In this document: in pieces, positions 54,896 to 64,000 of the stretch
How positions within the stretch are numbered: the first letter of the stretch is position 1
Layout: the number at the start of each line of letters is the position of its first letter
Source of the DNA: Ruminococcus sp. AF31-8BH
Lineage (GTDB): Bacteria; Bacillota; Clostridia; Lachnospirales; Lachnospiraceae
Length of the DNA stretch: 64,000 bases
Direction: 5' to 3'
NCBI RefSeq assembly: GCF_003460605.1
Contig: NZ_QTVN01000001.1
Coordinates: 434,001-498,000, forward strand
Made by a program: the position numbers and the translations under genes
The notes under the pieces: model-generated
What the model was told of the DNA's origin: nothing
The model's database searches: none
What the model saw: only the letters and a program-made list of their open reading frames with translations

Positions 54896-55984
54896 TTACT
54901 CTTCCTCCTTTTCCTCATCGGATCCGTTTTCTTCTGCTTCACTTTCCCCAGAATCTTTTTCATTCAGATAGTTTTCTGCATCTGCAGCGGTTTTAAAAAA
55001 CGGCTTTCCTGAATTCTTTTTCTCCGGATTTTTATCTTTCTTCTCACTTTCCGTAAGTTCAAGGAAAATCTCCTCCAGAGATACTTTCTTAGACTGCATT
55101 TCAAGGATCGGACAGTCAGCATTTACCATGCTGTAGAATACTTTCTCACGTACATCCGTATTCTCCTCTGTGCCCACTGTGACGCTGTATACGCCTTCTT
55201 CTGTGCTCTTTGTATCTTTCTTAACCGTAACCTCTTTCACGCTTTCTACGCTCTCTAAAGCGGCTCTGATGGTGTCTTTCTGACCCTTGACAAGAAGATT
55301 CAGGTTGTTGGAGCCTGCTGCCAGTTTTCCAAGATTCTCAGGTGTATCGCTGGCTACCAGCTTTCCATGGGAAATAATCAGCACGTAATCACAAATTGCA
55401 CTGACTTCGGAAAGAATATGGGAGCTTAAGATTACGGTGTGTTTCTTTTTCAGGCCTTTGATCAGCTCTCGGATTTCGTTGATCTGTTTCGGGTCAAGGC
55501 CTACCGTTGGCTCATCCAGAATAATGACTTCCGGGTATCCAAGCACAGCCTGTGCAATACCAACCCTCTGTCTGTAACCTTTGGAAAGGTTTTTGATCAG
55601 ACGGTTTTTCATGTCTGTGATTTTTACCATATCCATAATTTCTTCGATCATGGATGCTTTTTTAGCTTTCGGAATTTTCTTCAGATCTGCAACGAATTTC
55701 AGATATTCCAGAACTGTCATATCAAAATAAAGGGGCGGCATTTCGGGTAAGTATCCGATGCATTTTTTTGCCTCCTCAGGTTCTTCCAGAATATCATGAC
55801 CATCAATTACTACTGTTCCCTCGGTGGATGCAATATATCCGGTTATCATATTCATGGTTGTGGATTTTCCGGCGCCGTTAGGACCCAGAAATCCGTAAAT
55901 CTTACCTTTCTCAATTTCAAAAGAAAGGTGGTCTACAGCGGTATGGTCGCCATAGCGTTTTACCAGATTTTTTACTTCAATCAA
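54896..55984 (-). CDS. ABC transporter ATPase (GldA-like) with acidic tail
   Basis: 362 residues, starting at a TTG nine bases after AGGAGG. Walker A GPNGAGKST, Q-loop LPEMPPLY, signature LSKGYRQR, Walker B VIILDEPT and H-loop SSHIL are present in the first 235 residues. A regulatory domain follows (about 240-320), ending in an Asp/Glu-rich tail with EENGSDEEKEEE. It is the first gene of the four-gene operon. Confidence 0.93.
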   Translation of the reverse strand: MIEVKNLVKRYGDHTAVDHLSFEIEKGKIYGFLGPNGAGKSTTMNMITGYIASTEGTVVIDGHDILEEPEEAKKCIGYLPEMPPLYFDMTVLEYLKFVADLKKIPKAKKASMIEEIMDMVKITDMKNRLIKNLSKGYRQRVGIAQAVLGYPEVIILDEPTVGLDPKQINEIRELIKGLKKKHTVILSSHILSEVSAICDYVLIISHGKLVASDTPENLGKLAAGSNNLNLLVKGQKDTIRAALESVESVKEVTVKKDTKSTEEGVYSVTVGTEENTDVREKVFYSMVNADCPILEMQSKKVSLEEIFLELTESEKKDKNPEKKNSGKPFFKTAADAENYLNEKDSGESEAEENGSDEEKEEE

Positions 55985-56129
55985 GTTTCTTTACCTCCTT
56001 CAAGTTGCAAGCATCAGGAGTATCCCTGACAACTTTCTATGATAATTCTATGTACAAACTGTGAGGAAATTTAGATGATTGTGTGAGAAAAGTGTGATTA
56101 TTTTGTGTTGGAAATGTGTTTTGGAAAGT

Positions 56130-56162
56130 AAAAAATTCCAGGCAGCAAAATCTGCCCGGAAT
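56130..56162 (-). terminator. Intrinsic terminator after rsmG
   Basis: An 11-bp stem (56135-56145 with 56152-56162, one mismatch) and a TTTTTT run on the minus strand. It closes the origin-proximal operon. Confidence 0.8.
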
Positions 56163-56176
56163 CTTCTTTTTAAGAC

Positions 56177-56911
56177 TTACGCCAGCGGCTCTTTAGAGGG
56201 CAATCCAGCCTTCCTTGGATACTTCTTTGCAGTTGGTTTTACCTTCTTGATTACGACGAAAGAACGGTCCATATCAGTGTCCATAAGTGGGAATTTTACC
56301 ACGTCCTGAACTTTGCCGCCGAGGATTTTTACGGCATTTTCGGCCTGGGTAAGTTCCTCGTCGATCTTACCGGATTTATAGGAAATAAAGCTTCCGCCTT
56401 CTTTTACAAAGGGGATGCAGTACTCGGAAAGAGTACTTAAATTGGCTACAGCGCGGGAGACGCAGAAGTCGTATTTCTCCCTGTGCTCTTTCTGTTTGGC
56501 GTAGTCTTCAGCTCTTCCGTGGACTGCGGTTACGTTCTTAAGCCCCAGCATTTCAATTACCTCATTCAGGAAATTTACCCTTTTGTTCAGGGAATCCAGA
56601 AGGGTAATCTTCAGCTCCGGAAAGGCAATTTTCAGTGGAATTCCAGGGAATCCGGCGCCGGTTCCAATGTCAATGACAGATTTTCCTGCAAGCTTATTCT
56701 GGTCAAAATTACTTACCTTTACAATCGAAAGGCTGTCCAGGAAATGCTTCAGAATTACTTCCTCATACTCGGTAATTGCAGTCAGATTCATCACCTTATT
56801 TTTCTCCACAAGGTACTCATAATAGGTGATAAACTGCTTTTTCTGGTCCTGGGAAAGGGCAATTCCAAGCTCTTCAAGGCCTTTCTCAAAGAGAGTTAAA
56901 TCGTATTCCAT
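56177..56911 (-). CDS. rsmG: 16S rRNA (guanine527-N7)-methyltransferase
   Basis: 244 residues. The SAM-binding motif DIGTGAGFPGIPLKIAFP and the downstream AVHGRAED and SRAVANLSTLSEYC are hallmark RsmG (GidB) segments. It methylates G527 of 16S rRNA in the decoding site. AAGGAG precedes the ATG. It follows mnmG by 55 bp in the conserved mnmE-mnmG-rsmG order. Confidence 0.96.
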   Translation of the reverse strand: MEYDLTLFEKGLEELGIALSQDQKKQFITYYEYLVEKNKVMNLTAITEYEEVILKHFLDSLSIVKVSNFDQNKLAGKSVIDIGTGAGFPGIPLKIAFPELKITLLDSLNKRVNFLNEVIEMLGLKNVTAVHGRAEDYAKQKEHREKYDFCVSRAVANLSTLSEYCIPFVKEGGSFISYKSGKIDEELTQAENAVKILGGKVQDVVKFPLMDTDMDRSFVVIKKVKPTAKKYPRKAGLPSKEPLA

Positions 56912-56966
56912 ATATGTCTCCTTACGTTAAACTGCTTTTTATTTTTATCCGTTAAAACGTACCAAA

Positions 56967-58850
56967 TTAATGATTCTTCCCGTACTGCTCCATATACACT
57001 AACAGTACCGAAATATCAGCCGGGGAAACGCCGGAAATTCGGGATGCCTGTCCAATGGAAACCGGTCTGTAAAGTTCCAGTTTCTGGCGCGCCTCAATGC
57101 GCAGGCTCTTTACTTTCTCATAGTCCAGATTTTCAGGAATCTTCTTAGCTTCCAGCTTCTTAAACTGCTCTACCTGCTTCATCTGGCGGCGAATATAGCC
57201 GTCATATTTAATATTAATATTCACCTGTTCCTGCACATCCCAGGCAAGCTCCGGTCGATTCTTGTCAATAGGAGCCACATCCTCATAAGAAAGCTCTGGT
57301 CTGCGGATCAGTTCAGCAAGGCTGATTCCGGACTTCAAAGGGGTGCTTCCCTTGCTTTCCAGAAGGCTCTGAACAGCCTCTGTCATACCTACATTTGTAT
57401 TCTCAACACGCTGGATCTCTTCTTTGATCAGGCGCTCTTTTTCCACTACTTTTGCATAGGTTTCATCATCCACAAGACCTACTTCCCAGCCTTTTTTGCG
57501 AAGTCTCAGGTCCGCATTATCCTGACGGAGAAGCAGACGATACTCTGCACGGCTGGTCATCATACGGTACGGTTCATGGTTTTCTTTGGTAACCAGATCA
57601 TCAATCAAAACGCCGATATAAGCCTCAGAACGATCCAGGATCAGCTGGTCTTTTCCCAGTACTTCCATGGCCGCATTGATGCCTGCGATCAGTCCCTGGG
57701 CTGCTGCCTCCTCGTATCCAGAGCTTCCGTTAAACTGCCCGCCGCTGAAAAGTCCTTTGATTTTCTTAAATTCCAGTGTTGGATAAAGCTGTCTTGGATT
57801 GATGCAGTCATACTCGATCGCATAAGCATTTTTCACGATTTTGGCATGCTCAAGGCCTGGTACGCTGTGGTACATTGCCTCCTGCACATCCTCCGGAAGG
57901 GAGCTTGACATACCGCCAATATACATCTCATTTGTGTACATGCCTTCTGGCTCGATAAACACCTGATGTCTCTTTTTATCTGCAAAACGAACTACTTTAT
58001 CCTCAATAGACGGACAATAACGTGGACCAGTTCCCTCGATCATACCGGAATACAGCGGGGAACGATCCAGGTTCGCGCGAATAATATCATGGGTAGTCTC
58101 ATTGGTGTAAGTCAGCCAGCAGGATTTCTGCTCAATCTGCACGTCCTCCGGGTCTGTGGAAAAGGAAAACGGCACCACTCTTTCGTCACCGAACTGTTCT
58201 TCCATTTTGCTGTAATCAATGGTATTTCCTGCAATTCTGGCAGGTGTTCCGGTCTTGAAACGGAACATTTCGATTCCAAGCTCCTTCAGGGAATCGGTCA
58301 GATAATTTGCCGCCTGAAGTCCATTGGGGCCTGTATAATTGCTTACATCACCGTAAATACATCTTGCCTTCAGGTAAGTTCCGGTACACAGAACAACTGC
58401 CTTACAGTGGTAAACTGCGCCAGAATAAGTCTTCACTCCGGTGATTTTCCCATCCTCAACAAGAAGCTTGGTTACTTCTCCCTGGCGGATAGTCAGGTTC
58501 TCCTGATTCTCCAGAGTCTTTCTCATTTCGTTGCTGTATGCCTGCTTGTCGGCCTGGGCGCGAAGGGAGTGGACAGCCGGACCCTTGGAACAGTTCAGCA
58601 TTTTGGACTGAATGAAGGTCTTGTCAATATTTTTTCCCATTTCGCCGCCCAGGGCATCCAGTTCACGTACCAGATGGCCCTTAGAGCTGCCCCCTACATT
58701 GGGATTGCAGGGCATCAGTGCAATACTCTCTGCACTGACTGTAAACATAATGGTATCGAGCCCCAGTCTTGCGCCTGCAAGTGCTGCCTCACAGCCTGCA
58801 TGACCTGCACCAACCACTACAATGTCATAATTTTCTTCCAGTGTTTTCAT
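56967..58850 (-). CDS. mnmG: tRNA uridine-34 carboxymethylaminomethyl modification enzyme, FAD subunit
   Basis: 627 residues from the ATG at 58850 (GAGGAG seven bases upstream; a TTG two codons earlier is less likely). The FAD Rossmann motif is [14 protein letters not shown], followed by [24 protein letters not shown] with the catalytic cysteine region. A second conserved block is [21 protein letters not shown], and the C-terminal helical domain binds MnmE. With MnmE it modifies U34 of tRNAs reading NNA/NNG. Confidence 0.97.
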   Translation of the reverse strand: MKTLEENYDIVVVGAGHAGCEAALAGARLGLDTIMFTVSAESIALMPCNPNVGGSSKGHLVRELDALGGEMGKNIDKTFIQSKMLNCSKGPAVHSLRAQADKQAYSNEMRKTLENQENLTIRQGEVTKLLVEDGKITGVKTYSGAVYHCKAVVLCTGTYLKARCIYGDVSNYTGPNGLQAANYLTDSLKELGIEMFRFKTGTPARIAGNTIDYSKMEEQFGDERVVPFSFSTDPEDVQIEQKSCWLTYTNETTHDIIRANLDRSPLYSGMIEGTGPRYCPSIEDKVVRFADKKRHQVFIEPEGMYTNEMYIGGMSSSLPEDVQEAMYHSVPGLEHAKIVKNAYAIEYDCINPRQLYPTLEFKKIKGLFSGGQFNGSSGYEEAAAQGLIAGINAAMEVLGKDQLILDRSEAYIGVLIDDLVTKENHEPYRMMTSRAEYRLLLRQDNADLRLRKKGWEVGLVDDETYAKVVEKERLIKEEIQRVENTNVGMTEAVQSLLESKGSTPLKSGISLAELIRRPELSYEDVAPIDKNRPELAWDVQEQVNINIKYDGYIRRQMKQVEQFKKLEAKKIPENLDYEKVKSLRIEARQKLELYRPVSIGQASRISGVSPADISVLLVYMEQYGKNH

Positions 58851-58881
58851 GATCAATCTCCTCGTATAATCTACACATCCA

Positions 58882-60255
58882 TTATTTTCCCATACAGAAT
58901 TTACTGAAGATCTCGTTCACCAGATCCTCGCCAACTTCCTCTCCTGTAATCTTTCCAAGGCTTGCGTAGGCAGCCATCAGATCAATGGAAAAGAAGTCCT
59001 CCGGCATGCCGTCCTCGATGCTTCTTCGCACCATGGAAAGGCTTTGGGCTGCCTCCTCCAGTGCCTCCTTGTGGCGGGCATTGGTAATATAAACCTCATC
59101 ATTAAAAGAAATCTTTCCGCTGAAAAACATGGACTTAATCGTCTCAGCAAGCTGGGTGATTCCAGTCTCTTCTTTGGCAGAAATGGGAATCACTGGATGA
59201 GAAGTTCTCTCTTCCAGCGCCTCCATGCTTACTGCAGACGCAAGGTCTGTTTTGTTATAAAGCACAATGGCTTTTCTGCCTTTCAGCATCTCTATGATCT
59301 CTTCATCATTTTCGTCAAGAAGTGTGGAACTGTCAACCACGTACAAGATCAGGTCCGCATCTTTTGCCGCCTCACGGGCACGGGATACGCCGATTTTCTC
59401 CACTACATCCTGGGTTTCACGGATTCCCGCAGTATCCACAATTTTCAGCGTGATTCCATGAAGAGTGATGTACTCTTCCAGAATGTCTCTTGTGGTTCCC
59501 TCAATATCCGTTACAATGGCCTTATTTTCCCCAACCAGAAGGTTCAGAAGGGAAGACTTGCCGGCATTTGGCTTTCCTACGATAACAGTCTCAATTCCCT
59601 CTCGGATGATCTTTCCGTCTGAGGAAGTTTTCAACAGGCCGTCGATGGATCTCTGTTCTTTTTCCACAATTCCGAGAAGCTTCTGTGGATATCCATCAAG
59701 GCTGATGTGCTCCGGGTCATCAAGTGCTGACTCAATAAAAGCAATTTCATAAATCAGATCATTCCGGATCTCCTTGATTGTCTTCTGGACAGAGCCTTTC
59801 AGCTGGCTCATGGAACTTCTCAGGGCATATTCATTCTTCGCCTGGATCACATCCATAACAGCCTCTGCCTGGGAAAGGTCCAGTCTGCCGTTGAGGAATG
59901 CCCTCTTGGTAAACTCTCCCGGGCCGGCTATTTTAGCACCGTTTTTCAGGACGGTCTCCAGCACACGGTTCATGGCATAGACACCGCCATGACAGTCAAT
60001 TTCTACGGTATCTTCTCCTGTGAATGTTTTGGGCGCGCGCATAACCATAACCAGAACTTCATCTACCGCTTCTTCCCCATCATAAATATAGCCATAGTGA
60101 ATGGTATGGGTGGGTACTTCTTTGATCTTCTTTTTCCCGCCCTTGGAACGGTAAATGCGGGATATAACGTCCATGGCTTCCGGGCCGCTGATTCGGATGA
60201 TTCCGATTCCCGAAGCACTCACAGCAGTAGATATCGCTGCAATTGTTGTATTCAT
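58882..60255 (-). CDS. mnmE: tRNA modification GTPase MnmE
   Basis: 457 residues from the ATG at 60255 (GGAGG upstream); a longer frame with 41 extra residues lacks support. The N-terminal folate-binding domain (about 1-120) is followed by a helical domain and an inserted G domain: G1 [11 protein letters not shown]2 with TTRD, G3 DTAGI, G4 NKTD. The protein ends in FCMGK, the conserved C-terminal Cys motif. It is the partner of MnmG in cmnm5U34 formation. Confidence 0.97.
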   Translation of the reverse strand: MNTTIAAISTAVSASGIGIIRISGPEAMDVISRIYRSKGGKKKIKEVPTHTIHYGYIYDGEEAVDEVLVMVMRAPKTFTGEDTVEIDCHGGVYAMNRVLETVLKNGAKIAGPGEFTKRAFLNGRLDLSQAEAVMDVIQAKNEYALRSSMSQLKGSVQKTIKEIRNDLIYEIAFIESALDDPEHISLDGYPQKLLGIVEKEQRSIDGLLKTSSDGKIIREGIETVIVGKPNAGKSSLLNLLVGENKAIVTDIEGTTRDILEEYITLHGITLKIVDTAGIRETQDVVEKIGVSRAREAAKDADLILYVVDSSTLLDENDEEIIEMLKGRKAIVLYNKTDLASAVSMEALEERTSHPVIPISAKEETGITQLAETIKSMFFSGKISFNDEVYITNARHKEALEEAAQSLSMVRRSIEDGMPEDFFSIDLMAAYASLGKITGEEVGEDLVNEIFSKFCMGK

Positions 60256-60378
60256 GTGATTTCCTCCATGTTTGATTGCTTCTCTTATTATACAAAAAAA
60301 ATTATCCCAGGGAAAGACATGAAAACAAAAGCCTAATGCTTCCGTTCTTCCATCTTTCACCTGGAATAACTTAATCAT

Positions 60379-61347
60379 TTACCATCTTTTTAATTTTACT
60401 ACAACGTGGCGGTATGGCTCTTCGCCCTCGCTGACAGTCTCCACATACTTGTTGCCCTGAAGTGCTGAGTGAATGATTCTTCTCTCATATGGGTTCATTG
60501 GCTCAAGTACAACTGGCTTTCTTGTCTTCTTAACCTTGTAGGCAATTCCTCTTGCAAGATTCTCCAGAGTCTCCTTGCGGCGTCTGCGGTAATCTTCTGT
60601 ATCAAGCTTCACCCTGATATAATTGGTCTTGCCCTTGTTTACAACAAGGCTTGTAAGGTACTGCAGGGAGTCAAGGGTCTGTCCTCTCTTACCGATCAGG
60701 ATTCCCATATCCTCTCCTTCAAATGCAACCTCAAGGCATCCGTCATTTGTGTTGTATTTGGAAGTGATCTCCACTTCGCCAAGATTCATGGATGCAAATA
60801 CATCGCGAAGGAATGCAATTGCTCTGTCCTCAATGTCTTTAATCTCAGCCGGATCGGTGATGATCTCAACAGGCTTGGACTGCTTTGGCTTCTCTTCTCT
60901 TGGCATTTTTTCTTTTACAGGTTTTTCTTTTGCCGGACGTTCTTTAAAATTTTTCTCTTTTGCAGGGCGCGGCTGTTTTTCCTTTGTATCTTTAAAAGGT
61001 TTTGGCTCTTTCGGCTCTTTTACAGGAGCTTTTTCTTTCACCATCTCACTCTTTTGAGCCGGCTTCTCAGCTTTTGCAAAAGCCTTAGGTGGCTTTTTAT
61101 TGTGCTCTTCTTTAATCGCATCAACCTTAACAGTATCTACGATTTCCTGTATTTCATCCTCTTCAGAAACAGTATTGATCTTGCGTGCTTTGATAATTGC
61201 CGGTTTGCTTCCGATACCAAAAAATCCGGAACTACCTTCAGAAACCACTTCAATATCCAGCTGATCACTGGACACACCTAATTCGATACACGCCTTGGTG
61301 ATTGCTTCATTCTTCGTTTTTGCTGAAAACTGGATAAACTCCTCCAT
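60379..61347 (-). CDS. jag: KhpB/Jag RNA-binding protein
   Basis: 322 residues: the Jag_N domain (1-52, with the SGFFGIGSKPA loop), then a ~110-residue Lys/Pro/Glu-rich linker with many KEKP-type repeats. A KH domain follows (GILIGKRGQTLDSLQYL), then an R3H domain with RRRRKETLENLA and the R-x3-H-like ERRIIHSALQG. KhpB works with KhpA as an RNA chaperone affecting cell division and envelope growth. It starts 25 bp after yidC. Confidence 0.95.
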   Translation of the reverse strand: MEEFIQFSAKTKNEAITKACIELGVSSDQLDIEVVSEGSSGFFGIGSKPAIIKARKINTVSEEDEIQEIVDTVKVDAIKEEHNKKPPKAFAKAEKPAQKSEMVKEKAPVKEPKEPKPFKDTKEKQPRPAKEKNFKERPAKEKPVKEKMPREEKPKQSKPVEIITDPAEIKDIEDRAIAFLRDVFASMNLGEVEITSKYNTNDGCLEVAFEGEDMGILIGKRGQTLDSLQYLTSLVVNKGKTNYIRVKLDTEDYRRRRKETLENLARGIAYKVKKTRKPVVLEPMNPYERRIIHSALQGNKYVETVSEGEEPYRHVVVKLKRW

Positions 61348-61372
61348 CTATGAAACCCTCCGTTCCCGACCG

Positions 61373-62662
61373 TTACTTCTTCTTGTTTCTTTCGTCAAAA
61401 TCCCTGACCATATTTGCTTTTGCTGTAATACTTCCAGCCTTCGCATTTCTTGCTTTCTGGTAGGATTCCTCAACTTTTCTGGCTCTTTCTTCTGCATTTG
61501 CATTGCTGGAGCCTTTGTCAATCTTGGTATTAATATTTTTTGTAGACTGATTTGCCTGATTGGTAATCTTCTGCGGTGGAAGTCCTTCTTTGGTACGCTT
61601 CTTTTCAAGCTTCTTCATGTTTTCATTAATCAAATCATTAATGTCCATCTTATCCAACAGGCGGTTAATCACCAGCTGCTGTATGCTTCTTACAACTGCA
61701 CTGGCAATCCAGTAAATACCAAGACCTACCGGGAAAGTAAAACAGAATACAGCTGACATAAGCGGCATAACTGTATTCATAGTCTTCATGGAAGCCTGCA
61801 TAGTATCATTACTGTCACCAGAAGCTGCTGCCTGCGGCATCAGTTTATAGCTTAGCACCTGAGTAGCCCATGAAAGAATAGGAATCATAATTGCAGCAAT
61901 TGCCAAAGCTATGGAAGCTCCTTCAAAAGCAGCCTTAATGTAATTCAATGGCTGGTCTGCAATGTTAAGTCCGAAAAAGTTCTGCATCTTTGAAATCTCA
62001 GCAGCTGTTGTATTGATAGTATCTGAAAATCCGCTGAATTGATTCATAGATGCAAGATCCTTCCACTGAGAAGGAGACAATGCATAAAGGAAGTCAATCA
62101 CAGAATCACTGGTAGCCTTACCATTATCCAATGCAAGCTGTACACGGGTCATTTTATTGTCTGTAATAAAATTCTGAATCAGATCTGTATATCCGCTTAC
62201 GCCAATAATCTGATCGACAAGACCTGTAAATACAGTCTTTACGCTTCCAACATAACCCGGAATTTTGTAAATTACCTGCCATAATGCCATCAGGACAGGA
62301 AACTGAATTAACAGCTGAACACAGCTTCCGGTAGGTGAAACACCGTATTTCTGATATACAAGCTGAGTTTCTTCCTGCATTTTCTGCATGGATGCCTGGT
62401 CTTTTTTATCTTTGTATTTCTTCTGAATCTTCTGAAGCTCTGGCTGCATAACACTGCTTAACTTAGAGAACTTTTGCTGCTTAACCTGCAACGGTGTCAT
62501 AAGCAAATAGATAATAATACTAAAGATAATAATACAAAGACCCAGGTTCTGAATACCCACCAGATCCAGGACTCTGTAAATTCCATCCATGATCCAGCCC
62601 ATAATTGAAGCCAGCTGACCAATAATAGGAATACTGCTCTTCGTTAATAAAATCATATCCAA
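61373..62662 (-). CDS. yidC: Membrane protein insertase YidC (SpoIIIJ/Oxa1 type)
   Basis: 429 residues, longer than usual for Gram-positive YidC because of a ~90-residue insert between the second and third core spans (about 150-235) and a Lys/Asn-rich tail. The core shows LCIIIFSIIIYLLMTPL, the amphipathic coiled-coil hairpin (PELQKIQKKYKDKKDQ), LIQFPVLMALWQVI and FPVGLGIYWIASAV. There is no lipobox. It inserts proteins into the membrane. AGGAGG lies 12 bases upstream of the first ATG. Confidence 0.94.
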   Translation of the reverse strand: MDMILLTKSSIPIIGQLASIMGWIMDGIYRVLDLVGIQNLGLCIIIFSIIIYLLMTPLQVKQQKFSKLSSVMQPELQKIQKKYKDKKDQASMQKMQEETQLVYQKYGVSPTGSCVQLLIQFPVLMALWQVIYKIPGYVGSVKTVFTGLVDQIIGVSGYTDLIQNFITDNKMTRVQLALDNGKATSDSVIDFLYALSPSQWKDLASMNQFSGFSDTINTTAAEISKMQNFFGLNIADQPLNYIKAAFEGASIALAIAAIMIPILSWATQVLSYKLMPQAAASGDSNDTMQASMKTMNTVMPLMSAVFCFTFPVGLGIYWIASAVVRSIQQLVINRLLDKMDINDLINENMKKLEKKRTKEGLPPQKITNQANQSTKNINTKIDKGSSNANAEERARKVEESYQKARNAKAGSITAKANMVRDFDERNKKK

Positions 62663-62808
62663 GTTTGTTTCCTCCTAGGCTTTAACTATTCAATTGTCAA
62701 TGTTTTGCTGTATATAATTCCGGCTTACAATGTCATTTATTGTACTTTTATTGTAAAAATATTATCTTATAAATCTATCATTGTAAAAAGAACACTTTAC
62801 AGCACCTT

Positions 62809-63033
62809 TTATGGTACAGGGTCGTATCCACCATGTGAAAAAGGATTACAGCGCAGAATTCTCCACGCTGCAAGAAGCCCGCCCTTAAGCGCACCATATT
62901 TTTCGATTGCTTCTAAACCATACTGAGAACATGTGGGAATATAAGGACATTTTGTTCTCTTCATCGGCGATATATATTTCTGATAGAGACGAATCAATCT
63001 GATCATAATATTTTTAGGTTTCCATCTGTTCAT
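62809..63033 (-). CDS. yidD: Membrane protein insertion efficiency factor YidD
   Basis: 74 residues. The YidD signature is intact: [11 protein letters not shown], then [15 protein letters not shown] with the conserved cysteines, [10 protein letters not shown] and the terminal GGYDPVP. It sits between rnpA and yidC as in most bacteria. GGGAGGG precedes its ATG; an internal ATG at 63006 is possible. Confidence 0.95.
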   Translation of the reverse strand: MNRWKPKNIMIRLIRLYQKYISPMKRTKCPYIPTCSQYGLEAIEKYGALKGGLLAAWRILRCNPFSHGGYDPVP

Positions 63034-63066
63034 AATATGACCCTCCCACGGAACGATCTGCGAGTA

Positions 63067-63465
63067 CTACTGCTCTCCTGCCTGACCTGATCCGTTCTCT
63101 GATTCTTCTGAATGAACCTCAGCCTCACGGCGGATCTTCATTCTTCCTGCAAGGTGCATAAGTGCACTCTCGATCTCCTGGTAGGTCCTGTCCTTGGCAT
63201 TTGGCCTTGCGACCACTACAATGTCCAGCCCCTGACGAAATGATCTCTCATTCAGGCGATAGCTCTCTCTGATCAGTCTGGTGACTCTGTGGCGTACCAC
63301 ACTATTCCCTACTTTTTTGCTTACTGATATTCCCAGACGATTCTCCATGTGCCTGTCATGGTTCTCAAGCACATACATCACCAGATACCGATTTGCCTGT
63401 GATGTTCCTTTTCGGTATACTCTTTGGAATTCGTTATTTTTCTTTAAGGAGTCTGAGTATTCCAT
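63067..63465 (-). CDS. rnpA: Ribonuclease P protein component
   Basis: 132 residues from the ATG at 63465 (AAGGAG six bases upstream). The RNR motif region is NRLGISVSKKVGNSVVRHRVTRLIRESYR, the conserved basic helix that binds the leader of pre-tRNA. The C-terminus extends about 20 acidic and polar residues beyond the core. The longer upstream frame overlaps the rpmH terminator and was not used. Confidence 0.96.
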   Translation of the reverse strand: MEYSDSLKKNNEFQRVYRKGTSQANRYLVMYVLENHDRHMENRLGISVSKKVGNSVVRHRVTRLIRESYRLNERSFRQGLDIVVVARPNAKDRTYQEIESALMHLAGRMKIRREAEVHSEESENGSGQAGEQ

Positions 63466-63557
63466 CTGATTCTCCTTTTGCTTATTTTCATAATGCCGCA
63501 CTCGCTTTATCTTAGCTGTATAAGGCGACATATTCTGATTATTTCTTTATAGAAGAA

Positions 63558-63580
63558 AAGACCACAGAAACTGCGGTCTT
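63558..63580 (-). terminator. Hairpin between rpmH and rnpA
   Basis: A 10-bp stem (63558-63567 with 63571-63580) followed by TTTTCTTC on the minus strand. It is weak enough to act as a partial terminator that lowers rnpA relative to rpmH. Confidence 0.6.
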
Positions 63581-63587
63581 AACGGTC

Positions 63588-63722
63588 TTAAGCAGATAAC
63601 TGCTTTCTTCCTTTTAATCTTCTGGCAGCTAATACTTTACGTCCGCCTTTTGTGCTCATACGAGCTCTGAAGCCATGGACTTTCGCTCTTGATCTTTTTT
63701 TCGGCTGAAATGTCATTTTCAT
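63588..63722 (-). CDS. rpmH: 50S ribosomal protein L34
   Basis: 44 residues, highly basic, [18 protein letters not shown] through [11 protein letters not shown], the classic L34 sequence. The ATG at 63722 has GGAGG within ten bases upstream. It is the first gene left of the origin. Confidence 0.98.
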   Translation of the reverse strand: MKMTFQPKKRSRAKVHGFRARMSTKGGRKVLAARRLKGRKQLSA

Positions 63723-63779
63723 AGGTAAAGCACCTCCTTTATCTATATGGAATTTAAAATTATTAACCTAATCAGAACA

Positions 63780-64000
63780 TCATTTCAATTATATTCATAA
63801 ATGCGTCCCTCGTCAAGCAAAAATTCTTGCAAAATTAAAATTTTTATATATTTTTAGTTATCCACTTATTTATCCACACTGTGCATAACTTGTCCTAATT
63901 TTGAGGTTTACGTAACATTATCCACATTTTGTGGATAACTTGTGGATAACCCGTGGATTTTCTGCAAAACTATCCACTTTTTAATGTTGATTTTTACGCA
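63780..64000. other. Replication origin region (oriC), left part
   Basis: DnaA boxes: TTATCCACT at 63858, TTATCCACA at 63870 and 63918, inverted TGTGGATAA at 63930 and 63941, near-matches TGTGCATAA at 63880 and CTATCCACT at 63970. An AT-rich stretch (63825-63857) precedes them and may be part of the unwinding element. The location between rpmH and the expected dnaA is the canonical one. Confidence 0.92.

Noticed and set aside
57966..58907. Long plus-strand frame of 313 codons opposite mnmG
   Set aside because: It is antisense to a well-conserved gene, with cysteine-rich, unprotein-like composition.
1..64000. CRISPR array
   Set aside because: No regularly spaced direct repeats were found; the short repeats present are isolated hairpins.

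Overview
The window reads as the chromosome of a Gram-positive anaerobe of the Lachnospiraceae type (Blautia/Dorea/Ruminococcus-like). The evidence is gene content (KhpB/Jag, the Spo0J/Soj pair, DUF4446, DUF3881, split tartrate dehydratase, pyruvate formate-lyase remnant), strong AGGAGG ribosome binding sites and intrinsic terminators. The genus is not resolved. The right edge is the replication origin: a cluster of DnaA boxes at 63858-63978 follows the canonical run rpmH-rnpA-yidD-yidC-khpB-mnmE-mnmG-rsmG, all read leftward, i.e. co-directional with a fork leaving the origin. dnaA is expected just beyond position 64000.

Layout from left to right. 1-7 kb: partial diguanylate cyclase, HAD phosphatase, HtrA protease, GtrA-family membrane protein, GH3 beta-glucosidase and a divergent TetR regulator. 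7.3-9.9 kb: a graveyard of fused gene remnants (hybrid sensor kinase, extracellular binding protein, P-loop protein). 10-15.4 kb: LarE, cysteine synthase, phosphoglycerate-mutase-like phosphatase, LytTR regulator, M28 peptidase and two small acidic proteins. 15.5-17.6 kb: an EcfT fragment fused to a nonsense-riddled sensor kinase. 17.9-27.7 kb: a nitrogenase-like system (NifH-NifD fusion plus NifK-like subunit) converging on a peptide/nickel-type ABC transporter and methyltransferase operon led by a cobalamin riboswitch. 27.8-30.8 kb: AAA ATPase/PD-(D/E)XK protein, isochorismatase-like hydrolase, broken FUSC exporter. 30.8-35.8 kb: a ttdR-ttdT-ttdA-ttdB-type L-tartrate locus ending in an internally deleted pflB. 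35.8-41.1 kb: C39-like peptidase, YhcH protein, further kinase and cyclase remnants, tRNA-Arg(CCU) and a DUF4869/P-loop gene pair. 41.2-46.1 kb: DUF3881, serS, DUF4446, parB, parA. 46.2-48 kb: parS, a roughly 620-nt structured RNA without ORFs, and an alpha/beta hydrolase. 48.5-50.4 kb: decayed IS200/IS605 element. 50.7-56 kb: Gld-type ABC exporter operon. 56-64 kb: the origin-proximal housekeeping cluster.

Two themes stand out. First, the nitrogenase-like proteins keep both [4Fe-4S] cysteines of NifH and three cysteines in the NifD-like half, but lack the surrounding genes of nitrogen fixation. They face an operon under B12 riboswitch control, which suggests a reductase acting on a metal or tetrapyrrole-type substrate rather than on N2. 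Second, the accessory parts carry many deletion scars (at least seven broken genes), whereas the origin-proximal third is intact. Three perfect parS sites lie at 46.2, 47.6 and 51.2 kb, two of them inside coding sequences.
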